Positions 22,971 through 33,370 of a stretch of DNA of 64,000 bases are shown piece after piece. The first letter of the stretch is position 1. The number at the start of each line of letters is the position of its first letter. This DNA is from Lantana camara (taxonomy: Eukaryota; Streptophyta; Magnoliopsida; Lamiales; Verbenaceae), in NCBI GenBank assembly GCA_037501455.1, contig CM074860.1, forward strand, positions 37,458,501-37,522,500. Direction: 5' to 3'. The notes under the pieces are model-generated. The model searched no databases and was not told the origin of the DNA. It was given only the letters and a program-made list of their open reading frames with translations. A program made the position numbers and the translations under genes.

Positions 22971-25202
22971 GCTGCTTACAGCAGGAACACGCAATAGCTG
23001 CAGCAGTTCGAAAACAGGGGAAAACTCAAGAATCTTCAACCAATCACATAGCCAACGAATCAAGGTAAGTAGCAGCTGTAAAAATTCCATAATTCAATCT
23101 CAAAATAACACCCAAACATGCCTCAAACGCAGCCAAACGAGAGAAAGAGATGCAAGAGTTCATTTCGACGCATTTCATCCAAGTTTCATTAATGCCAACT
23201 CAACCAATTCTCAACTACCACAAAATACATATCCATAAATGCAATAAGGGAGTTAAGATGATCACTTTCATGCTTTAAATCATTCAAAAGCATCAAGGAA
23301 TGGATGAGAACATGAATTTCAACTTAAACCTAACTATTCATTCATCTTCTTCAAACTCCATGAATATAAGCTCAAAATTCGGGATGAATGGATTAAAATG
23401 ACCACAAATGAATTTATATTACAACCTTAAGCTTACCTTGTGGATTGGATGAAGTTTGGAGGAGATTTGAGCTTTGAATCTCCAAGCTTGGCAAGGGTTA
23501 CGGAATAACTGGAAAGCAGGGGGTTTTTGCTAAAATTCACTAAGTGTGGAGGGTTGGTTCGGTTGGGGATGATTAAAGGCTGTTAGAGGGTTGAGTTAGG
23601 GTTCCAAGGAATCAAACCATGGTTAATTTGGTCAAGGTTTGTGAAAGATATGGCCATTTTAGTGAGGTGTGGCAGTTTTGACGAACGTAACACTTTCGGT
23701 TGAGTTTCGGAGGTTCAAATGATTTTTGAAAAATATAAGGCTAAGTTCATTAAACTCAAATTTTCATTACTATTTCAGAAAAGTTGACGGAACTCGATTC
23801 CGAGTTCCCGAGCTCAAGATATCACATACGGAACCAAGGGTGCGCTAATTGCAGGTTAGCCCCCGATTTGGATTCCAAGAACAAAATAAATTCGAAACTA
23901 ATGCAAATGAACCCGAAAACATGAACCGAGCATATATTCATATTCATAACACGTATATCTCCGACATATTCAATTTTTATGGAATTTCGATATCAAATCA
24001 TATCAGAACGAAACGCGTTTATAACACTCATGAGCAATGCATAATAAATTCAAAGAATTTCATAATATAAAACAAAATTTAAATTCATATCTAAATAAAT
24101 AACAAGTGCACATTTAAAATATATATTTAATATTAATAATCATTAAGATATAAATAATTAATATTTATCATTTAATAACAATTAAATATACATCAACACT
24201 TATAAACAATTAATTCGCGCAATTTGGTAAATACATAAGTCAAACTATACGACTGAAAAACTGGGGCATTACATGAGATCATCACCATAACGTTCCTCGA
24301 TTTTTTCTACATTTTTGGAAAGTCTTTCATACCTTCAAATTTTATCCTAGTATTTATTTCATAATGAAAACAATTTTCGAAATTCAAGAAAGTCCTATCT
24401 TCCGGAGCTTATAACTTTTAAACCGTACGTCCGATTTCGACCCGTGAGTAACCGTTTCGAAGCTAATTTTATTTCCTAACTCTTGGGAACTTTTCCAACT
24501 CCAAAAATACGCAGGAGAAAGGTGAAATTACCAGAATACCCCTGCTGTGACAATTATGTAAAGAAGGAAACCTATTTTCGGAAATTTCATAAAATACCCC
24601 ACCTTAAGTCCCTAAAGTAAATATTTATTGCACTTTGGTCCTTCCCAACAACTATAAATAAGTGGGTTGAGGTTTCATTGTCTCCCTCACACCAGCCAAA
24701 ACACACGCCCCTCACACTAGAATAAGGTTAGTTTTCTTATTTTTTTTATGTTATAATTAGTTTAATTTATGATTTAATTTATGTTTTAATTTATTTATTA
24801 ATTATGATAGGTTTAGGATTTAATATATGTTTTATTTTATGCACGAATTATGTGATTTAATTTATGTTTTAAATAGTCATGAATTTATGAATTATGTTTC
24901 TTATAGTATAGTTTATTATGAAATGTGTTACATAATTTAATTTTGTGACAAAGTAATTATGTGACAATTTTTCTAGCATGTTATATGTTACATTTTAATT
25001 ATTTTATGATCATACTTAGGTAATTTAATTTATTACATGATTTAATTTAACGCTGCATGCTATTTAATGTTACATAATTAAAGTATAACCTATAGTTTTA
25101 AATGTTACATGTCTAATTAATTGTTACATAATTATACTTGACCAATTGATATATGTTATGGTATACATGTATAATATACGTATACGTATTTGATTCCAAT
25201 GT

Positions 25203-25480
25203 GTATAAATACGTGTATACTTTCTTATAAATACTATGTGTATTTTCATAATAAATACGTATGTAATTTTGTATAAATACCGTATGTATTCTAGTATAAA
25301 TACCGCATGTGTTCTTGTATAAATACTGTATGTACCCTGTATAAATACAGTATAAATACGGTAGGTATCCCTGTATAAATACCGTATACATATAGTATAA
25401 ATACCGTATACGTACTATATAAATACATGTATACATACAGTATATTTCCAGTATACATACTGTATATATACCGTATAGTT
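25203..25480 (+). repeat. GTATAAATAC palindrome array, element H LTR
   Basis: It starts with GTATAAATAC at 25203, 476 nt after the donor-like site. Further copies and GTATACATAC-type variants follow. It is homologous to the arrays in element A but has its own unit changes. Confidence 0.85.
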
Positions 25481-25486
25481 GAATAG

Positions 25487-25545
25487 TGACCTTTGACTTT
25501 GACTTTGACCCTTGACCTTTGACTTTGACCTTGACCAAGAATTTT
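25487..25545 (+). promoter_or_regulatory. W-box cluster, element H LTR
   Basis: TTTGAC and TTGACC repeats directly follow the palindrome array, in a more regular 6-nt series than in element A. WRKY binding is inferred from the core motif only. Confidence 0.55.
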
Positions 25546-27261
25546 GACTTTTAACCTAATTGATCAGTTCAAAGAGACGAATTCAACGGTCAAAACCTTT
25601 TTCGAAAATTCTCAAAAATAGGGGATCAAAGTAGGTTTCAAAGTTCACATTCCTTTTCTAATTAGGGTTGTTTTAAGACCCTAAGAACATACCCTTAAGC
25701 TTTTGACACGAGCTTTCTAATGAGACTAATCGTTTACTTAAATCCTTTCTTCGGAAAGGTTATTCCTTGTTTACGTGTTCTGCATTCTTTTCCATCTTAT
25801 ACTTCAATACTTGATTATCCTCGCTAAATCATGCATCATTAATCATGTGTGGGACCTAGATCCTTAAGCTCATAGTAGTCTGTCAATTATAGGAGATAAT
25901 ACCGAGTTCTGGGATCCGCAGGGTACTGTGTGAACCCTGTCTTCTACCAACTATCAACTTATCTAAATAAATAGGTGAGGTTTAAACTATTTCAACTGGA
26001 ACCATGAATAGTCCTACGTATTCAAATGATTTCAAAATCAATGCCTTCAGGTGCAAAGTTTCTTATCTTTCAATCTAAACGCTTTCCCGTTTTGGTACAA
26101 TGCTTCAAGTTTAAAGTTAATGATCTCTGATATATATCCAGTACACTGCTTACACTGTCTTGAATAAAGGTTCAGTCTCCTGAACTTTGTGTGCTTATGC
26201 ACTTTTGTTATTCTGAATGCAAGCTTTGGAAATTCTGTTATGTTGGGCCCCAGCGGTATGGTTAAGTAGTAGACCGGGAGGTGTGCGCCAATGGCTACTA
26301 TGACACTGGCCGCCGTACTGACCTTGGTGATGGTTTAATCGGAGGTTGGTTACTCCACAACGAAGGTTGGGAGAGGTGGTAAATTCATCCCGTTTTGTTT
26401 ACGTCACCGCGGGGTAGCTCCCTGGGCGTGACAATAAGGGGAGAAGGGGTGGTGCATGTGTATGTGGGTGTCGGGGTCCTAATGGATCTCGATACCAATC
26501 TTGTAAATGTTTTCAAGGAGTAAAGGATGTATATGGCCTAGCTTGCGGGCAACTTTGGTTTTGAAGTCTGGTTCATATTTTTGGAAAATATCCCCGTACC
26601 CTGTTCCCCGTTTATAAAGTATATATGAACCAGAACCTTTGATGTGTGTGCTTGTTGAAAATCCTGTTTCAAAATAAAAGATTTTAATTCCGTTTCAAGA
26701 AAGTTACTAAGAAAGTCTTTCAAAAACCCTCAAGTTCAACTACTCTTTCTTACTACAAATTATCTCACTTAGTCCCTTTGACTAATACCTCTACCCTGTT
26801 TTTTGACCTCATGGTTTCAGGTAGGCAGCCCGGCGCTTCCTAGAGGTATCTTGAAGCTGTAGGAAGTCTTTTGTTAAGCCAGGATTGTTAGTTACTCTTC
26901 TTTTGTCCTATGTAGTCGTGGTTGCATCCACCTTCATGTTGCATGTTTTACTGTGAGACTTGTTTAGGCTACAACCTGAAACATTTGGGACTCAGTCTGA
27001 TAATGTTCCTTTGTTTTCCTATCGGACTAATGTTTTATGTTATCATATGACTACTTGTTTATGTGTTTATGCATGTACTATTGTGTTGCATTCATGTTTT
27101 CAAAAGTTTTAAATTATTCTGAGATTCCGCTGCTTTGGCAACACTGGTTACTCTGATCTCTGTTATGTTCTGTCCGTTCGCCGAAGTATCTCTCGAGTGA
27201 TAAGGCTTCCTAGTTACTTGGGTGATACAACGGTGTGGGGTTGTGGCGTTGGGGCGCTACA

Positions 27262-28886
27262 GTGGTCGTTGGGGTGTTTTTGTGTGTTAGGGGCTAATGG
27301 CCGTTAGCCCCTCTGTTGTGTGTGTGAGTGTTGTTTGCTTGCTTTCTTGTTTTGATTACTCATTCCTTCCCTCATATATGATATGTATGCTTCGTATACT
27401 TGTCGAATTATGTATTATGAGTTTCATATTGAGTTCATGGTTTGATTTGATACGTTATTTGCAAGTTATGAACATGAATGACCTAAGTTTTGCATTCTTG
27501 CACTTCATATGCATATCTTGCACTCATGAGCATTGTCGCGTGTCTATTTGGTACATATTTGAGTCTAAGTCTTGGGTTTTGTGTTCTTGTGTTTCAGAGC
27601 CTCTTTCAGAAGCTAACGAACCCGAGGCTTAGGTGGTTGGTTGCCCATTTTGGCCCTTCTGCTTCTAATCTTTTGCTTACAGGTGAGGTTTAGGAAGTTT
27701 CTTTTAGCTATGAATCCTATGGCCTTTAAATATTGATTTCTCGCCCTGCATGCGATTGTATACTTATTATATAGTAAATAGGAGTGTTTAAGCTATGATT
27801 ATGATCTTATGAATACGGTTTAAATTTATGGAAATGGTATAAGTATGAGCATATGTAAGCTTATGTTTTGAACTTTTTTGTACGTTTATGTTTGGTATGA
27901 TCGAGGTATGCCCTAAAGATGGGAAGTTGGTATGAATTGAGATGTTCGGCCCTGGGAATTATTGGTAAGGAATGCTTGGGACTGCAAGGGCCGTCGGGTT
28001 TGGCCTGTGCATGATTCCCTTTGAAGTATTCACGCCCGAATCTTGGAGGTAGGGAAGGCGTGGTACTTTGAGCGCTCGGTGGATAACTGGGGAAGGCATA
28101 GTGTGGGTTCGCTACCCCGTATGTATTGGTATTACAGGTGGAGAGGGTTTGATTCCCGAAACACCATTGATGTGAGGATGGATTGGTATTTGTGTTTTAT
28201 TTATTTTATGCTATGGAATGTTATGAGGAGTTGGTGGAGGTCCGTACTCACCGGACGTATGTTTATGTTTGTATTGATGGATTATGAATCGAGATATGAT
28301 TTCTTTACGTATTTTATGTTAAGTTTTGAATATGATTTGGTATGCAAAACCCTAGATCGATTCATGACCATCCCTTTTGTAATTGCTATGCTCTATACTT
28401 ATTTACATGTGTGGGTGTGCGTTAGCCCCCTCACTCAGTCGAGTTGTAGACTGACCCTCTCCCTTACCCCTTTCAGGTTTGCTCGATCTAGGTCGGGAAG
28501 TATGTCGTGTCAAGTCGTACTTGTTGGCTTAGGTCGATTTTGCATATGTCCATGTTGCATTTTGGACACTCTTATTACGCTTATATTTATGTATTGTATA
28601 TGTAATACTTTTGAACACTTGATGTAAATACTTGTATTTTTGGGTCGTGTGGCCATTGTTTATGTTATTGTGTAGTCTGATGAGCTCTTTTATGGATCCT
28701 GTTTGTTGCTTCCGCTTATATGTTTGACTGTTTGGCGTGCTCTGTTGTGTCTTAGCCCCGCTTAGCCTAGTGTGTGCATGTAGGTCCCTGTTCGCTTAGA
28801 CTTGGGCTGAAGTATGGAAATCCATTTCATATGTGGGTTTGGGTGTATGTGGGGGGATGTGGTGACCAGTCGCCCCGGGTGCTACA
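27262..28886 (+). repeat. 5' LTR of element D, 3' portion
   Basis: It runs from the H insertion point to GGGTGCTACA, just before a primer site. It shares weak similarity with the other gypsy LTRs. The 194-codon frame at 28043-28627 lies wholly inside it and has no recognisable domain, so it is not called as a gene. Confidence 0.85.
27289..27312 (+). repeat. 24-nt palindrome in LTR of D
   Basis: Arms AGGGGCTAA and TTAGCCCCT flank a 6-nt centre, with one unpaired position pair. Its right-hand context resembles the sequence after the C array, so it may be the last unit of a similar array whose earlier units lie left of H. Confidence 0.7.
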
Positions 28887-28894
28887 TCCTAAAG

Positions 28895-28906
28895 TGGTAT
28901 CAGAGC
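28895..28906 (+). other. Primer-binding site of element D
   Basis: TGGTATCAGAGC, matching initiator tRNA-Met, 8 nt after the LTR end. Confidence 0.9.
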
Positions 28907-29081
28907 TCCTAGTTGCAAAATCGGAGCTCTAGTGTCGTGTCGAGTTGTCTAGGTCGTACGACATAGGGCAACGTGGTTATGTGACTTTATATGGCTCATT
29001 TGTTTATATTCTTATTAATTGTATACATGAACATATACTAACCCTCACGCATGAATATTGGAATTCTTTGATCCTTGTAGG

Positions 29082-30013
29082 ATGCCTCCATGTAGAGATC
29101 TTCGCTGTGACAGATCTCCAGACTATAGACACCGTAGAGATCACTCACCTCAGGCTGAGAACAATCCTCCACCTCAGATGGAGCCGGAGGGGTTTATAGA
29201 ACGATTATGTACATTCCTTGATACCCGTTATCGACAAAATACTCCCCAGGTTGGGAATCAAGAAGGAGGTCAAATCACTCATATTCTATGGGAATTCCAG
29301 AATCAAAACCCTCCGAGATTCGAGGGAGGTGATGATATACAAGCCGAGGAGTGGCGTATTCAGATTCAAAGGATTTGGGATCTCATACCTTTTGGTTCGG
29401 CGGAGAAAATAAGATGCACTATCACTATGGTACAGGGGCAGACTTTTAGCTGGTGGAGTACCATTCGGACCCGTCTTGATGCAAAGGGAGAGGAAGTGAA
29501 CTGGGAAACATTTGCTCGGGAATTTCGTAACAAATATATCCCTATTGCCTTAAGGGACCGGAGGCTCAAGGAGTTCATGGATCTTAAACAGGGTGGAAAG
29601 ACGGTCACAGAATATATCAATGAATTTGAGCGTCTATCTTGGTATGCTCCTAATATTCCTAATGATGATCAACATAAAGCTCTCCAGTTTCTTCAAGGTT
29701 TAAGAAAGGATATGAAGAATGCTCTTGAGGCTGTTGATATCGATACTTGGGCCCTTGTCACTGAAAAGGCTTTGAAAGCGAAAGATCGAGTGGTGGCTAG
29801 GAGGAATGGTTCTAGCTCGGGAGGTCAAAACAAGTATGGGAAGAGGCCGGCTTATCAAGCTTTTCAACGGGCCAAGCCTCAGAACAAGCAACCCCACCCC
29901 GCGGGACAAAACCAACCTTTGGCACTTCCGGTAGTCCAAGTTCAATGCACATATTGTAAGGGCAATCACCTGGTGGATAATTGCTTCAAACTTCATAAGA
30001 GGTGTATCATTTG
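29082..30013 (+). pseudogene. gag of element D, truncated by LTR C
   Basis: The frame opens at ATG 29082 (MPPCRDLRCDRSP). About 310 codons are read without a stop before LTR C breaks it. The capsid-like region is at about residues 60-220 (AEEWRIQIQRIWDLI, then REFRNKYIPIALRDRRLKEF and FLQGLRKDM). It matches the retrotransposon Gag family. The first zinc knuckle CTYCKGNHLVDNC has three residues before the histidine instead of four. The second begins RCIIC and is cut by the insertion. The open frame up to 30251 continues into the LTR and is not original. Gag packages element RNA. Bases 29071-29081 read ATCCTTGTAG|G, a possible splice acceptor at the start codon. Confidence 0.85.
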
Positions 30014-30620
30014 TGTAAGGCCCCGACTTTTCGGCCGTACAGGTATGATGCATGTGTTTATTATTTCCACACTTAATTGTCTATTTATTTTATTCTTTGT
30101 TTATTTAATTCGTTACTTATCTTACTTTGGATTTATTTGGATAATTGATTTGAACTTATATGAATTTGAACGTTTGTTTTATGATTTTGGTTACATGCCT
30201 AGTTTGAATCCGAATCGATTTTTGTTTTTCGTGAGAACTTGGTATGCATGAATTATATGTTTTATGATCATGATTATATGCTCGTTACATAATTTTATTC
30301 TCATTTGTTTGAGTTTTGGGTTCGTTTGTGTGATCGGAACAAAAAAGGGGCCAAAGAGCATTTAGCACGCCTTGGGTTTCGAGTGGCGTAACTTGAGGTC
30401 GGGAACTCGGAATCAAGTTCTGTCACCTCTATTGGACTTATATCGACAATTCAGATCCGATGGAATAAGCCTCATATTTTTCTAAGGCCATTTGAATTCC
30501 CGAATATCAATCGAAACGAGCACCTTGTACCTAAAACGACCTCCATTGACTATTATTGAGCTTACGGACCTACTCTAACACACCTAAACCCCTAACCTAT
30601 GACCTAAGCCACTTGATACA

Positions 30621-31308
30621 TGTTGGAAAATTCGAATCAGAAAGCAGCGGAATTTTAAAAAAAATTTCCAATAAAAGGATCTTGGACTCTCAATCGTGTA
30701 ACCAAATTCGTAGGGATTAGAAACTTACTTTCTTAATTGTCTTTCTTGAAGCGTTTCAAGCCACCTAAGAACGCTCTTCTCGCGGCTTGATCCCCTCTCC
30801 TTGGTAAAGCTCGAATCTTCAAACTTCTAACTTGAAGCTCTCTAGAGATAGTCCACCAATTTGACTACAATCTAACTAGTAAGGATGCTAGTTCTCTAGT
30901 TAGTGTTTAGGCTTAACCTAGGGTTTCGTTTATCTTGGAGAAAGGATGGAGTTCAACACATGAACCAAAAGAATTGCCAATTAGCTCTAAGGGGAGCTCG
31001 AGCTCCCCTATTTATAATAAGGGAGTGGCCGAAATTCCTAGTTCTTATTACTTGATCATCAAGTAATTTTGACTTTGACTTTGAATTCTAATTCAAATCA
31101 ACTTTCAAGAGAGCTAAAATATCCAAACTATTTTTGGATAATTTTTATACTTTATTTATTTAAAATAAATAACTTATTTTATCTAATTAATTAATTCATA
31201 ATTAATTAACTAGATTATTTTCTCAAAAATTAGACTTTCTTTTTAATTCAAAATTAAACCCAAGTCTATTAAATAATTAACACATTTAATTATTTAATAT
31301 ATATATTC

Positions 31309-31353
<45 letters not shown>

Positions 31354-32570
31354 CACGTGTGGGACACGTGTCACAAGGACACGTGTCACTCACGTGACCC
31401 ACACGTGTGGTTTCACACGTGTGGAACCCTCTTGGCCCGATTAACTCGTTTAATCATTTTAAAGCCTCAACTCATGTAACCAAGTTGTTGTGTGTGACCC
31501 TCTAGGTTCTCAATTCAATTAGCAGTGACCCTAATTAATTAATTCACTAATTAATTAATCAGTCCACAGATTACACGACCGTAGTCTAGCAACAGGTGCT
31601 TAACCCCTAGTTGAATTGGAATGTTCGGATTCGACAGAACCTTTAAGTCATTGATTCATGTGAGATACAATCCTCCTACTTACTATCTCTCAACCAAGAT
31701 GTAGGGTAAGGGAATAATCAGAACCCTAATAATCCGGTCTTAAAGCTAAGTGCATTTCATATCCATTTGATCTCAATCCAAGAAACCCTTTTCTTGATGT
31801 CTTGATCTACTGCCTTGGCCAAGGACTCCATATGGCATATGAATGACTTACACAATAAGAGATCACCTTGCAAATGCAAGTGTAGGTCCTTTCTTGATTC
31901 TCATTCACTTTCATGAATCACTTGTGCAGCCCCAGCATAAGCCTTGAATCAGTTGTCTAAGGCGACACCCTTTAAAGCTTATACCTAAGACTACAGAGTT
32001 AACTCATAAAGTGACAAGGAACCTCAAGTCTTAAGGATCAATTAATCACATCAATGACTCGTGAGATATTTCCTAATCTGGAAGTTTCCATTTCCTGAAA
32101 TAGAAACTTCCTTTCCCATTTAGGAATCTTCTCACACGGGGCACCTCAGTGAACTTACTTATTGAAGTAAGCACCCTCATGTATCACACACGTATCAAAT
32201 ATACACTTTGCACCTCCATGAAACAAGGTGGTCCTTCTTAAGGGCGTGATCCCACAAGCAAGCCTTAGAGGAGTCAGGTTGACACTCCCACTGTTTGTAG
32301 GACTCATCGGCTTGGAGTATTTTACTAATCATGACTTATGTGATACAGGGCTCGTTCCATGAACCATTTCACCTAAATGGTAGAGTCCTAAAGTCATCAG
32401 GATTAGGGGAGTTCTTATACATGCACAGATAAAGTAAACGCATACCAAACAAGAGCATATAAAGAAGTGTTGCCTCAATTCGTTATTTCATTCAAAGATT
32501 GTCTGTGATTACTATAAGGAAAAGCACAAAGCGGATATACAATCGGCTTTCTAGGGTACTATTCCTAACA
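30621..32570 (-). mobile_element. I: solo Ty1/copia LTR of the J family, 1950 bp
   Basis: On the minus strand it starts TGTTAGGAATAG at 32570 and ends TTTTCCAACA at 30621. It is flanked by perfect ATACA duplications (30616-30620, 32571-32575). It matches the J LTRs along its length but is more diverged from them than they are from each other. It holds a TATA box (31009-31016, reverse) next to the 18-nt palindrome GGGGAGCTCGAGCTCCCC, an AT microsatellite and six G-boxes. Confidence 0.95.
31354..31421 (-). promoter_or_regulatory. Six CACGTG G-boxes, solo LTR I
   Basis: CACGTG is at 31354, 31365, 31380, 31391, 31402 and 31416, within 68 nt. The array lies upstream of the TATA box on the LTR's strand. 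G-boxes bind bZIP and bHLH factors. The same 68-nt arrangement is in both J LTRs. Confidence 0.8.
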
Positions 32571-32726
32571 ATACAACCAACTCTCCTCCCCTACTCAGCT
32601 CACACGAGCTACACACCCCAAGAGAAGCCCAAATTTCAGCCAAGAAGGATAAAGGGAAGAAGAGGAAGAAAACTATTCACCATTTGAGATTTGGAGCTCA
32701 TCTGATTACCATCTTCCTCCATTTCT

Positions 32727-32737
32727 TGAAGGTAAGC
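32727..32737 (+). other. Donor-like splice site, LTR C
   Basis: TTGAAG|GTAAG, with GT at 32732-32733, at the place equivalent to the donor-like sites of the other LTRs. The palindrome array starts 453 nt downstream. Confidence 0.4.
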
Positions 32738-33184
32738 CCATATTTTTTATCTACTTCTCTTTGTGGTCATTTTAAGTTAGGATTTCATGATTTTTCCCAG
32801 TTATGAGCATGGTTTCATGAAGTGGATGAATAGTAAGGGTTATATGACTTTTGATGATTCAATCTTGTTCCTTTGGATATTCTTAGAGTTTTATGAATTT
32901 TAATTGATCCCAAGGCATGCTTTTATACTTGTGAGGACTTATCTTGCATGGTAGTTGGGAATTGAATGAATTGCCATTAATGTATTTGAATGAAAATGGA
33001 AGAATATGAACTTGGCCTCATCTTTTGCATATGTTTTATGGTGTAGCTTGTTTCTTGGCATGAATCGAATGAATTCTTAATACTTGAACTTACCTTGAGG
33101 TTTTAGCTTGGATTGATTCTTGGTTTTGGAGGATTGATTGAGTTTTAGCTCCTTTTTCTTCTTGTTGTTTTGCTGTCGAGCAGG

Positions 33185-33370
33185 GACACCCCCGTGTCAT
33201 GTTTTGAGACACGATCGTGTCCTTCTTGCCTTCCGTGTCTGTACCCAGACACGGGGGTGTCATGAAAATGCCTTGGCATGAGACATCCTCGTGTCCCTTG
33301 GTCCTTTTCGTGCCTGTACTTGGACACGGGCGTGTCACATTTTTGCCTAAGAGGGTGACACCCCCGTGTC
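33185..33370 (+). repeat. Array of six GACAC-N4-GTGTC palindromes, LTR C
   Basis: The 14-nt units start at 33185 (CCCC centre), 33208 (GATC), 33248 (GGGG), 33282 (arm GACAT, CCTC), 33323 (GGGC) and 33357 (CCCC). A half site lies at 33232. Spacing between starts is 23-41 nt. The arms are almost invariant while the four central bases vary, the pattern of sites for a dimeric protein or of hairpins with free loops. Surrounding sequence is not repeated. Confidence 0.95.

Larger units (their letters stand above)
19581..24273 (-). mobile_element. Element E: one long LTR, primer site, short insert and an inverted LTR start, with TSD
   Basis: The 4693-bp unit is flanked by perfect TGAGA duplications, so it integrated as seen. 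On the minus strand it has a full LTR (24273 to 20505), a tRNA-Met primer site and about 0.8 kb of non-coding sequence. It then ends with a reverse-complement copy of the first 105-110 nt of its own LTR. Both ends of the insertion are therefore U3-type termini (TGTAAYGCCCC outward). No gag or pol is present. Confidence 0.8.
20505..24273 (-). repeat. LTR of element E, 3769 bp
   Basis: It runs on the minus strand from TGTAATGCCCCAG at 24273 to the end at 20505 (TATAGCACCC on the plus strand). It is related to LTR F over most of its length. It holds a donor-like site CAAG|GTAAGC (GT at 23436-23435), the palindrome array, AT microsatellites at about 22110-22154 and 22720-22761, a MITE, and the conserved GC block at about 21230-21440. 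It has no coding capacity; the open frame at 22879-23238 is a translation through the GC-rich array. Confidence 0.85.
16975..27261 (+). mobile_element. Element H: defective Ty3/gypsy chromovirus, 3' part
   Basis: The visible parts are the pol tail, polypurine tract and 3' LTR. The 5' LTR, gag and start of protease lie left of the window, beyond element A. E is inserted in its 3' LTR. H ends GGGGCGCTACA at 27261 inside the 5' LTR of element D. Its LTR is related to that of A (same order of TATA box, donor-like site, palindrome array and W-boxes). Confidence 0.85.
24279..27261 (+). repeat. 3' LTR of element H, second part
   Basis: It resumes after the TGAGA duplication. It has TATA at 24653-24660, a donor-like site ATAAG|GTTAGT at 24727, the palindrome array and W-boxes. 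The GC block is at 26240-26500. It ends GGGGCGCTACA. The total LTR length is about 3.37 kb. No gene is supported. Confidence 0.9.
27262..30013 (+). mobile_element. Element D: gypsy element (LTR end, primer site, gag), the outermost layer
   Basis: D is interrupted on the left by H, inside its 5' LTR, and on the right by LTR C, inside gag. Its pol and 3' LTR must lie right of the window. It is the host of all other elements seen. Confidence 0.85.

Noticed and set aside
22879..23238. 119-codon open frame
   Set aside because: It lies within LTR E across the GC palindrome array; no homologous domain and on the strand opposite to the element.
28043..28627. 194-codon open frame as a gene
   Set aside because: It lies wholly in the D LTR, has no recognisable domain and biased Trp/Arg/Phe composition, and matches LTR sequence.
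28895..28906. tRNA gene fragment
   Set aside because: Only the 12-nt primer-binding match to initiator tRNA-Met is present, not a tRNA gene. No tRNA or rRNA gene was found anywhere in the window.
33185..33370. CRISPR-like array of short spaced palindromes
   Set aside because: Units are 14 nt with irregular 23-41-nt spacing, no cas genes, and the setting is a plant retrotransposon LTR.
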